The position numbers and the translations under genes are program-made. The notes beneath the pieces were generated by a model. It saw only the letters and a program-made list of their open reading frames with translations. It was not told the origin of the DNA and ran no database searches. A stretch of 64,000 nucleotides of DNA from Telopea speciosissima (Eukaryota; Streptophyta; Magnoliopsida; Proteales; Proteaceae), in the NCBI RefSeq assembly GCF_018873765.1, contig NC_057925.1:60214970-60278969 (forward strand). The letters are read 5' to 3'. Below, in pieces: positions 35,311 to 54,532 of this stretch (its first letter is position 1; every line of letters begins with the position of its first letter).

Positions 35311-36413
35311 CCTATTCTGGTTCTAGTCTTACATTAGAAAGGGTATTTTAGTTTGTAAACAATAGGATGTGGTAATTAATGATGAGCCTAAATTACAATC
35401 ATAACATCACAGCATCATTGGTGAAGGGATCACCGATGCGAGAAGATTTAATCCAACTTGAAAAATAGACTATAATCCAAATTCGATTTGCATTTGTATC
35501 CATATCCGATCAAGGGATTTTACAATTTTTTTTTTTCTTTGGGGGGAGGGGGGGATAATGAAAGATTTTACATCTCAACTTGATTGTACATGGTATATTT
35601 TCATATCCTGCATTGAATTGAGATGTAGTGACAAAGCCATGCATTATATGGAGCAGGTAAGATCCTAGATCCGATTTGTACAGCTTGGTAACCGGGTAAA
35701 AGTATGAAGGTCCGTATCTTATTTGGAAGTGGATCTGGATCATTGAGATATGGAGCTTTGACATCCATCATTCCATCCAGTCAAATGTGGATGCTAGAGA
35801 AATTAAACTAACCCGAATACCCGGTCCGGCACTGCAATCCTGATTCCAGCATTCAATCAAACCCAGGAAAGAATGAAAGATCTCTTTATAAGGGACCCCG
35901 ACGTGTGGTGGGTCCTACTTACATAATAAGTAGGTTTAATATGTGGATGGAACTTTAGAAGTACGAATTGCATTATTGGAACTTTAGAAGTACTTTATTT
36001 TTTTATAAAAGCTTAATAGTTCTTCAATTATAATGCTTATTATTATAGTTTTTTTTTTTTCATTTTAAACCGGATCTGGAAGCTATGAGATAACTATGAT
36101 TTCAATATATGGGATGATTGATCATCTCCCACGATTTTAAATTGGATAACTCTTACATCGGCTTCAAGGACAAGAATCTTGAATAATGGTAGCTGTTTTG
36201 TGGGGATTACGATCGTCTCCAAAGAGTCTAGCGCTAAGGGTGCTGTCAGGGGGCATCCGATGGTTGAGCTGTGCCGCACACATCTTGGCGTATATCTAGG
36301 GATATGTGTGGCACAGCCCAATGACTGGCAGTATTCTGGGCGTGCTGGGTTCCTTGGAGACGAGCTAAATTTGTTTTGTGGGAGCATGGAGAATAAAAAA
36401 AGAAAGGGGCGTT

Positions 36414-36531
36414 GTTCTCTGTGCCGCAGTGCAGGCTACGCCCAGGCACATGGGGGTAGGCGTAATGGCCATGCCCCCCTGCACAGGCTGCCCATGTGCC
36501 TGGGCACAGCCTGCGCTGTGGTATAGAAAAC
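36414..36531. mobile_element. Foldback element, copy A of the ttctctgtgcc family
   Basis: It begins ttctctgtgccgcag, and its G/C-rich arms (ggcacatggg and cccatgtgcc) are complementary. The same arrangement occurs at 56992-57111. A separate hairpin with arms gctgtgccgcacacat and atgtgtggcacagc lies just left at about 36268-36316. Confidence 0.6.
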
Positions 36532-37273
36532 ATTCTCCCAAAAAGAAACTAAATAAAATGTAAGGAGAGAATTCCCATGATGCTAGTGTGGGGAAGAATA
36601 AAAGTAGGAATTATCAAAGGGTGCAAGTTTGACCTAGCAAACTTGGGCTGCCCAGAGCCCAATAGGGCCTAGGCTGGGAATTCAGCACGCGGGCTGGGCC
36701 AACGCTTAGATTATGACTTAAAAAGTAAAAACAGATTAAATCGATTTACATAACTAGAAAACATACATAGAATGTTAGAACTAATCGGATTTTTAATTGA
36801 ATCAAAACCAACGGTTTATCAGTTCAAAATCGAACTGAATTATTTAATAAACAATTTTTAATCTTTTTAAATCAAAATTGAATTATTATTAAATGATTTA
36901 TTGATTCCAATTTAAACGGTTTGATTCGATTTAGATAAACAGTTTTGGCTTTGCAATTGATAACCTTAATCAAAGCTGGGTCACCAGCCCACAGGCCCAC
37001 AGTGCTGTTGTCACATTCCAAATTTCACAAAACGGGCCCAATGGCCACTGTTCGTTCACGAAATAATACGCGTCTTAAGCAGTTATTCTATACCCCTATG
37101 CGTATGTTAGACCTTTGGCCCGTTAAAACCGGAAAACGTGCGCCATTTCTTCTTCCTTCGTTTATGATGGTGGTTAAGTTCTCTGAACTCTGAACTGCAC
37201 ACACCTGGACTACCGTTTTCTGTAATCTGAAACATAGAGACGTCGGAATTCCGAAGAGAAAAAGAGCCGGAGA

Positions 37274-40200
37274 ATGCAGAGCCAGGATGAAATACGAAAT
37301 CTTCCAATAGATATTGCTTTTGCTCGTCTCGGAGGTATCATTCAACTCGAACCCTAGTTTTCTTTTTACACTTTTCAATTGAGGAATGGCATTTTTTAGA
37401 TTTTATTGATTTTTATTTTTAATGTAATTTTATCGTATTGAAGAATGGTTGGCCGATCGAAAGAGAATTCCTGCCGATTGGCGAAAACGACTTGCTACGG
37501 TAAGAGCTCGGATTTCGTCGGCTTTTAAATCTTTACCGAAGGATATTGATCCCTATTTCCAGACTCTTGATCCAGAAGGTGAGTCTAGAATTGAATCTTT
37601 CTATGAGCTTCCTTTGGTTTGTTCATTTGTGGAAGTTTGATCAAGGAATGATGCATTTGTTATTTTTTGTCATCATTAGCTAGTGTAGTTTGTTTATCGA
37701 ATATATGAAATTGATTTCGTTGAGATGAAAGGTGGGTGCAAAACAAAAGAGATCAGGATTCATTGAATTAGATTGGGAATGGTTGCTTATTTGTTTGTGA
37801 TGCATTAATACTTATACAACATACCTGTGGCAATGTACATTTGGAGTTATCAATATATTAGATTAGAAACAAGCATTTACACTTAAAATTCCAATTAAGT
37901 CTATAATGCAGGACAATTCCCAATAAAACTCTTTGTAAACATTACACTATTACAGTATTAATTACTTGGTACGGATTTCATCCATATTTTTTTATTGGAA
38001 TGCAGTTTCATTACCAGTAGATGCTATCTAGGATTAAAATTGCTACTTTCCCCATTCTCTTCAAACAGGTCTTGTTGCATTGTCACATGAAATACATAAT
38101 GTAACATATGTATTGCTTGTTAGTAGTTCTGTTCGGCTGAAAATGAGGAGAATTCACTTTATGAATTTGTTTGATTCTGATTTCTAGAGAATATGGGCAA
38201 GGTTTTAAATAGCCTTCCGTATCCGCCCATATATATATAATCAATTGAATGAACATGTCTCGTCATACTTTGTTCTCCTTTTTATACATGATTTATTTTA
38301 TATATTACTTATTTATAGTGTTTTATGCTTCAAAACTGTATTTTGCATATTGCCTAGCCATTTCCATATGTTTATTGATCATTTCCATACGTAACTTGCA
38401 TCTCTCCAATATGATACGTCTCTTAAAATCACCCTTTCGATATGATACCCGATGCCAACACTTTAAACCTTGAATATAGGATATGTTTGTAATGAAATTT
38501 GCTTTGTTTTTCATTTTAGAGAGCCTACATGATGCTGGTGTTTGGACTCTAGAAACAATAAACCGTTTTGAATGATAATGGAGGCAAATATTTTCCCAAA
38601 TACACAATCTGAAATATAAAGAGCATATATGTTTTTTTCAACAGACGTTAGATATCATCACCTTAAGTAAATAAACACCTTTCATTTAATTCAACTACGT
38701 GCAGTGCTGCACGTGCCTTCCATTCAGAAAGTGTTACAAAAGGGTTGATCAATATCTTTGCTACTTTCCATTGCCAAATTTACAGTTATTATTGACATGA
38801 ATACCTCTATGGACTTCTACGGTGGGACTTTAATGACTTCGTTTTCCTTGTTTATATTCTCTGTGTTTGTTCATTGTCTGTAAAATCCTATATGATGTTT
38901 TGACTGTTATTACGACAAAACTATGCCAATAAACTTTCTGATGTATATAGAATTACACAACAGTTGCTCAAAACGTTTGGTAGAATTGCCTTCATGGAAG
39001 AAAAAAAAAATTTTGATTGTCAAATGGTTATGAGTATTGATCGATAGGTGATTCTTTTTTATCATTATTGTCATTCTCTGATGGCATGCTTACTGGTTTC
39101 AGTTATTGGGTATATGGAGGCAAAACAAATATGTGACACTCTGCTGAAGTCTACTCCAGAAAGCCGGAATTTTTTTGGCCGGCTATCAGGTTCTGCTGTA
39201 AGACCTATTAAGTTGATCATGCTGCACTCTACCGTCCCAATATTAGCTCCTTTCCCACATCCCCCCCCCCCCTTCCATCATCTCTTCCTTCTCCTTTTGA
39301 ATTTGATTCCCTTGTTTATCAATCTTCTGATAGGGTGATTGGGAAGCCATCGTCCGAGCTTTTGAGAAGGATCACATTTATCTGGGTGAAGCTGCTCAGA
39401 TTATGGTACAGAATATTAACTATGAAATGTAAGTCCATTTTTTGAAGAATTGCATGCATGGTTCCGGTGCATGATGTAGGGTATCGAGGATATATGTTAT
39501 CACATTGATTATTGATCAGTACACTGGATATTTTGAAGTCCATATAAAAAAAAGCAAGTGCAGAAGATTCAGCAACAACTTGCAGAACTAGAGCGCAAGG
39601 AAGCCGATATAAAAAGGAGTGCTGCTTTATCAGCAGCTAAATATGCAGAAGCCTGTCAAGAGCTTGGATTGCAGGTTGTGATGTTTAGGCTTTACATGAG
39701 GGAAACTTTTAATCAGGAACCATCTTGAGCTATAAGTATCCTTGTCTCACTCTGCAGGGCAAAAATGTGAGGTTGGAACTTCTGGAGACTGCGAAATCAC
39801 TTCCAATTACATTCAGTAAGTTTTTGGAAGTCATAAATGGTGATGCTGTCTCACAGGCCATGGAATATTACTCAAATTTTGTCAGAGATTCTCACACAGA
39901 AAAGGAGGTAAAGATTGACAGTGGCCTAAGTTTTGAGTTTGTAAGGGAGGTTACTTGATGACTATGGTAGCTATCACACTGCCAAATAATAGTTCATTTT
40001 TTTGGAAGGGTCCTCCTAGGCTTCACTATGCATAGTGATGTGTAATGCTTCACTAACTACCATGTGGCTTCACCCATGTACTACCATATGGTATATTGTG
40101 AAGTGTAGTTTTTCTGTTTTTGAAATGAAAATTAGGTTGATATGGACGTGAATAAATAAATTCTGTTTATCCCTGTGACTGCAGAGAACTCCAGGTGTTG

Positions 40201-43097
40201 TGCTACCAAATTTGAGGGACATTCATGAAAACCCCCTATCTCTGACAATATCTGTAGGGCCTGAGGTCGTTGATTCTGTGAAAGATAATTCAAACTTGAA
40301 CCCATCTTCTCTTGCCAGTGAAGAGCATGTACCAGTAGTGGATCTTGGAACAGATAATATTGATTGGGACATTTCTGTTGACAGCTCTCAGATTGATTGG
40401 GACATTAAGATGGAAGAAGAAACGGATGAAACTAGCAACGGATTGGGTCCATATGAGATGATAAATGCCAGTGATGCCTTACAGGATTCATTATCAAGTA
40501 ACAATGTGGGATCTGATCAGCCTTTGTTAAGTAAAGTGGAAGACGACCTTGTCCCAGAGATTTCTGTGTCAGAGATATCTTGGGATATTAGTGTTGAAAA
40601 CCCTCAAGTTGATGTGCTTGAAGATTCTGTTTTTCCAGACTCAGGCCTGGTAACTCACACGTCAGTTCTGGATGCATCAGTGCAAACCCGAGAAAGTACA
40701 GAAGAAAGAAGCCAGCTTCTGGAGACTGAGTACAGAAATAAGATTCTTGATGATCTGTTTGAGGTATTTGATTGTTCTGTTGTAGTCCTTTCTTTTTCTA
40801 TGTACTGGTGTCAGTCACTGCCTAAAAGGGACTAATATGCCTCTTATTTGAGAATAAGATTCCAGTGTGATACTAAGTAGTTGAAGACAATCATGATACT
40901 TTATGGAACAATTTGATGATTTACCATGCATTGCATCTCAAAGCTCTATATACTCTCATGTTCCTATGATCAGGTTCTTGGCCTAATTCTGTATTATTAT
41001 CCATGGATGGGAACACATTTTGAATTGATGTTAGAATTTTGTTTACAGATTAAAGCATTTCTAAATCAACGAGTCATGGAGCTGAGTGATGAAGAGACTT
41101 CATCTTTACAGCATCAAGTTCAAGCAGTTGCACCTTTTGTACTGCAACAATACACTTCTGATACCATCAAGAAAATGCTTTCAGAGATTTCCTTGGCAAT
41201 TGCGATGCTTACAGACAGAAAAACACGGGATTTGATCATGATTCTCAACTCCAAAAGGTATGGTTTAGACAGACTTAGCTTTTTACCTACTTATTCCTGT
41301 TTATATGGTTTCTAGAATGATCTGAAGTTCCTTTTGCTATTTTCTCATCAAACTTCAATGTTTTTAGTCTTTTAAACTGGGATTTGCTTAAATTTTACAT
41401 AGTTTCTACTTTACATTATGATACAGTGAAGGTGGAGTATCCCTTGCTTGATTTGATGAGTTACTTTCTAATATGTCCAACTGTATTAGGATAAAAACTA
41501 ATCCAACTTTATTAGACGATACAACTTAACCAGTAATCTTATGTCAAAGAACATCCTTAAATGACATTGTAAATGTTTTGTTACATCAACCTTCTTCACT
41601 ATTCTTTTGTCAAGCCCCCCCCCCCCCTCCCTTTTTCTTCATGAAATTCGTTTTCCTTGATCTTATCTTGTTCCTCATCATCTATCTGTATCTTGTGGTT
41701 GTTGTATTCCTTGAATTGCTACACAGAAGCCTATTTTCTCTTTTGGCCAAGAGTTATACGAAAACTATGCTAGTGGTAGATAGGCTATTAAAAAATGTAC
41801 AAATCAGTTCCACGAGCGAAAGTTAAAATCCTCCCCAATGATCTCTGTACCAACCCTTCCAAATTCCTTTTCAGGAGAGAAAACCCAATATACCAAAATC
41901 ATTGTTTCAAAAATCAGAATCGATCAGTCGAATTGGCTCGACATGGCCAATTCTTGGTGCAAAACCCTGAATCACTGGGTTTGCAGATCTGAGGGTCGAT
42001 TCTAGGGTTTTTAGGACCGATTCGATCCCCGATTCCGTGTTTTGAATCCTTGACCAAAATGGAATGAATATTGAGAAATTATGAGAGTCTCTTTTTCTTT
42101 GTCTGGAAATTCTGCTTTTTTAATTACTGTATTATTTTTTTGGGGTCTCTCTTGGTGTATCTATTTTGCTTTACAAAATATTGTTCACCTGTTTTGGTGC
42201 TGTTTCTAGCTCAAGTTTCCTACTTGAATTTCAGATTCCTAGACAGACTAGTGAGCACATTGGAGGATAAGAAGCACCATGAAGTGAAATTGAAAGAGAG
42301 CTTGAAGGATTTGTCAGCAAGACGCATGGAGCTGCACAATGCATTATCTTCTTCATGGCCAAAGCAAGTGAGTTTTATGTCTTTTATTATTGACTTCTTT
42401 ATGAAATGCTCTTTCTGGAAACTACGACTTGAGGGCTAAAAGCTTAAAAAATGTTATCCCATTCTAAAAAGAAAAAGACAAAAGAACGATGAGAAACCTC
42501 AAGGGTTGAGCACTCAGATCATTCATAAGCACAATAGTATGCATAAATGTGGGCACATTTCAGGCATGTAATCAGGTCTGGACATTTAGTTTTTCACTCT
42601 TTTCTTTCTATGGCATAATTCCCATGAATCAGTCCTTGCCAGGTATATATAATATATAAGAAGTCTTGCTCATCATATTGGTGATGGGACCTGACCCATT
42701 GAATAAGCATATATGCATAAGCTAGAATCCAATAGGAAAAGTGAACAAGAATATTCATATGCAATTTTGGTACTTTGGACCAGTCATTTTTGTTGTTTAA
42801 TGTTTTCTGGTTGATTCTTTTCCTGTCATTCTGTTCATTTTCCCTCACCTTGTTTATTTATTAATTTACTTGAAAACCCGCTCAATGTAGTGGGCAAGCA
42901 TGATGACAACATTTCAAAATGCTCTCTCTCAGTAGAAATGTTGAGAATGTGATCCCATGTTGCAGGAAGCAGCACTTGCAAAAACCAGGGAGCTGAAGAA
43001 ACTGTGTGAGAGTACAATCTCATCCATGTTTGATGGGAGGCCTGTCAATATTATTGGAGAGATTAATGCCTTGTTAAGTAGTGGTATTAGCACATGA
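37274..43097 (+). CDS. CDK5RAP3-like protein (C53), ER-phagy and UFMylation factor
   Basis: Ten exons are inferred: 37274-37334, 37444-37578, 39103-39197, 39334-39428, 39539-39674, 39758-39907, 40185-40763, 41049-41257, 42235-42367 and 42966-43097, giving 574 residues. The N-terminus ([20 protein letters not shown]) and the whole length match plant CDK5RAP3/C53. In plants and animals C53 works with UFL1 and DDRGK1 at the ER and recruits ATG8 during ribosome-stall-induced ER-phagy. Residues 260-370 are acidic and disordered-looking and carry three shuffled ATG8-interacting motifs: IDWDI at 283-287, IDWDI at 294-298 and ISWDI at 355-359. The flanking parts look helical/coiled-coil. The ATG at 37274 gives the conserved family start. 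A homopolymer-rich intron 2 spans 37579-39102. Confidence 0.95.
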
Positions 43098-43800
43098 ATT
43101 TGCTGTTTCACCACAGCAACTGATTGGAATTGAAAAGTTTTGTGATCTAATATTTTCAGATTGTACTAGCAGACTGTAGACATTACCGACATTTTAAAAG
43201 GAAAACTTTTTACTTACAAGATTTATTTAAGTAGTAACTATAAGTTCTGTTGCTAGTTTCTGGAGTTCTCTTTGGCCCCAAAAGTTTTGTTCTGGGGGTT
43301 CAATTCAAGCTATTTACTTTTTCTTCCCAGACTTCATAAGTGTTCGGATCTCTCCCATTTTATTTTGTTTTTATCACACACAAGGTGGCCGTGAGCGGCA
43401 ATATAATCCATTCCAACTCATGTACTATTTGATATCTCCTTCCCCCCCCCCCCCCTCTCCAATTCCTGCCTGTGGTTTTATCCATCAAGGGTTTATAATC
43501 CAAGTTTTTTTGGTAATGGAGAAAGAGTTGTGTTGAGGTCTTGGGTCCCAAGATCTAGATTTTGGACACATAAGTGAACTGTCCCAAATTACAGATTGCT
43601 TAAGCCAAAGCTCAGCCAGTATCAAACGAACGCGGGGGCAACTTTTGCAACTCATCTGAAGCTCATTTAACTAAAGCCCCAAAAATAGCTGTAAAGAAGA
43701 AGTGGATTCCATGTAAAATAAATAGATGTATACATTTATAGTGAACATTTACATTAAGAGTCTAATTTGGTATTACATAGGAGCCCTAATGTTCTCCCTT
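43098..43800. other. Convergent intergenic region between the C53 and GH1 genes
   Basis: It holds the 3' ends of both genes and a poly-C run at 43443-43455. No further gene is supported. Confidence 0.6.
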
Positions 43801-51358
<7,558 letters not shown>

Positions 51359-51359
51359 T

Positions 51360-54300
51360 TTGATTTTGATTATTAAAAAAAAACAGAGTTTTTGGACTTA
51401 TAAGCTTCTCTATTCTATATAAAAATAATTTTCATTGTGAACAGTTTGGATAGGTTCACATAGACACAACGTGTTTAATCAGTTAAGCAGGTGGAAGTGG
51501 AACCTTCTTCCCCTATGCCCTCCTTCTCAAGTCTTTTGTTTTTATGGTAAACCTCCTTCTCAAGTATTGCCTTTAAAATAGAAAGTAGTGTAAAAGGAGT
51601 TATCAAAAAGAAGAAATCTTAGATAATTAAGAATATATAAGGTACTCAAATTAGAAAATGACACACTTGATTAGTCTAAGAAGATAGCTAGCGAGATCAT
51701 GAACTCCCCCCACCAACCCCACCCCCCCCACCCTTAAGCTTTATATAAAAGGAACAAAAGGAATATAAAAAAGGGAGCATTTTCTGACGTCAGATTGGAA
51801 TCAAATTCAATCTAACACCCAGAAGTAGTTTCTATTGCACATAGATGATGAGCTGATGATAGGCTTATGGTTTTGAGGGGAAACTTGTTTGGAAGTTTTC
51901 TTTACAGGGTTTGGGTGATTTATGATTTTTTTGAATTCTACTGTACTACTGTTGTTTCCTTCCTCTTTTTAATGAATGATGTTTCCTCTTCCAAGAACAA
52001 TTCTTAATTACAGGCTTTTTTTTCCTTTTCCTTCTTTTTCCATCTCTGCAAATAAATTCAATCCCTGCATAATTACCACTGTAAATGGAGCTAGGTAGGT
52101 CTTTTAAAAAATTATATAGCTAATCAATTATATTTGAATCACTCTTTTTGATTGATACTATAGGCTTTTGATTGTAACTATGTGGATAGGATTTCTACCA
52201 AAAAATTAAAGAACACAATGTGGATGGGATTTCTTTATTGTTTTGGAGTAAGTAAGCATGTTTTGGGTTGTGGTTAGGCAGGTTATATCCCCTCCTATGT
52301 ACTTTTTTGATTGACTTTAATAAAATTCTAGGGGCTGTCCCAGGGACATCCCAGATATTATTCGGGTTAAAAGGAGACTTAGCCACCCAACCATACATTT
52401 TTGGTCCATACCCGTCCTGCCCCAGTGCTTCCTCACACAAGCAGCGCGCAATTACCGCCCTACCCACTGCCTGAGTGCCCTACCCGAATGAGGTATGGCG
52501 GTCATTGCGCGACTGCCTATGTGAGGAAACACGATGGCAGGATGGGCAGCACGCAATAGAGGATGATAGTTTCAATTACAAACTACACCATGCGATATTT
52601 ATTGCCTTTGTGTAATAAAAATTGACTTCATAAATATTGGATATTTTCACCTGTATTTTCCCATTTCATATTTTTGTCCAATTTTTCTAACAGTGCATTT
52701 CAGTAACCAAAACTATCACATTGAAATGATTGAATAAGTAGATCATTCTCCCATTTATGTTTTTTTATAGAAATTAACTTATTTCCTCTAAAAATATAAA
52801 TGAAATATAAATATAATTTATATTTTTAGAGGAAATAAGTTTTTTGGGAAGAAAAAAAAATTAAAATTTCACTTTTTAACCAAATGGGGCCTAACTGAAT
52901 CCTTGAGTTGGGTTTCTTATGCTGAACAAACTCCTTAGATTTTGGAACATTTTTTTATCCACTACTTTAATCTTTTTTTATTTTGAGTATCAATTAAGGG
53001 TAAAGGGAATTCTTAGTGAGCATGCAAGAAGAAATTAAGTCAATATTTGATGGAGAAAACGGTGCCGACATAACCCTAAAAAGCATCTTTTTCAATGTTG
53101 ACGACATGATTCATGTGGATCACCTAATTCCAACCTAATTAATAATTTTGAAAATTCAAATATTCAAACACTTTCAACAGTTATCCACCACTCTAGAAGT
53201 TACATAGATCTGCTTGGAATGAAGCAACCAGCTTAACTGTTAGTTCATAAAGATAAGTACTCTTATCCATTAAGAAAGAATCGATTAGGCTTTCAGCAAC
53301 ACCAACAACAAAAAAAACACACACTATTAGCTTACTTTTACGCTTTCAGCTAAACAGTATTAAGGAAAAAGTCATCTCTTTTCAATTTTTTAAAGGCAAA
53401 CCTTTTTTCACGCAATTAGAGGGGTAGAGAGAGAGAGAGAGAGAGAGAGATGATCCAAATGAAGGGACAAATGCTCTGCTGATGTCTTCTTCGGATTCCT
53501 GCTGACAAAACTGTGAGAATTGGTACCAGTCATGTCCGGGCCCCTTTGCCCTTTAAAGTCCATCTCCCATGTGAGGCTCAGGGTGAGTGTGATGCCGGGT
53601 CAATATTGATTGCTATCGAGAAGCATTTATCTGGGTGGCATGATTACTGGCATCTCCGCCTTTCATGGGGATGGAGATGTCATCCCTCTCTGTTTGGGCG
53701 CAGGGTGCGGACTTCAAGAACATTAGGAACAAAATAGAATTATTCCAATCTAAAAGCTTAAACTAGTTGATAGAGAAACCAAGTGATACATAAAGTCACT
53801 CAAGCTCCTATAATCAGTCAATGTGGGTTTGTTCCCAATATTCCTTCTTATGTAAGGGTATCAATCGGTTCGATTTTGATTTGATTCAAGATACATCATG
53901 TGGAAAGCGAAACTGAATATGAAAAGTTAGTACACCATCACTCCAATAAAACTTTGAAACATGCATATGAAATATGAGAGAGCAAGCAACTTTCAGCAAA
54001 TGCCGGTTTTTACTCTCAGTAGCATCATTCTACCAGGGAGTATATGTACAACTAGTTTGATGTATCATAGCATTATCATTGAACACTGTTCGATTGTTGG
54101 CTTATCCGGACCCATTATCATTGAACACTGTTCGATTTGTTCCTTTGATTCCTTGCAATCTTCCATTCTTGTTCTGTTCTTCGCAAGGAAACCAATGTCG
54201 TAGAGACTCAAGTGGAATATCCAGATTCTTGAACAACATCTACTGTGTGAGTTATATTCTCAGTTTCTAGATGATCTCATATGCAAACTTCTCTGATTCA

Positions 54301-54532
54301 ATCAAATCAGATTCAACTTGCACGGATAGAAGACAAGAGAAATTATATAAAATCGAATTTTCCTTTCCCCACCCCCTTTTCCCTGAAGCACTGCAGTCTT
54401 AAGGATGAGAACTTTACAATACACACATTTAACCATATGTGGAAAAACAATTTGATGATTCTGTATTAGATTCAACTTCATAGGGGAGAAAAAGAGAAAA
54501 TAATAAAGTGTCATCCAACGTCAAATTAGGGT
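51360..54532. other. GH1 upstream region and intergenic DNA before the receptor gene
   Basis: A TATA-like tttttatatag (minus strand, near 51414-51424) lies about 55 bp upstream of the GH1 ATG. The rest holds a foldback element at 52411-52546 and a (GA)n run near 53425-53450. The ORF-sized reading frames here have no recognisable domain. Confidence 0.45.
52411..52546. mobile_element. Foldback element with 32-bp arms
   Basis: Arms 52428-52459 and 52497-52528 are complementary with few mismatches (cttcctcacacaagc with gcctatgtgaggaa; gcgcaattaccgcc with ggcggtcattgcgc). Pairing continues outward as gtcctgcccc and ggcagga. Confidence 0.65.

Larger units (their letters stand above)
31316..37273. 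other. Gene-poor, repeat-rich interval
   Basis: No gene is supported across 6 kb. Contents seen: degenerate gatccgatccgatcc-type repeats near 32095-32200; an oligo-T run near 33392; foldback sequence near 36265-36540; a degenerate 'ggtttgattcgattt' tract near 36770-36950; and the presumed promoter of the CDK5RAP3-like gene in the last few hundred bases. Confidence 0.6.

Noticed and set aside
36094-36563. Overlapping ORFs on both strands, Cys/His/Gly-rich
   Set aside because: They are created by the G/C-rich arms of foldback elements; mirrored frames on both strands are expected from inverted repeats.
53513-53737. 74-codon ORF on the plus strand
   Set aside because: No recognisable domain; it lies downstream of the receptor gene with no sign of splicing or conservation.
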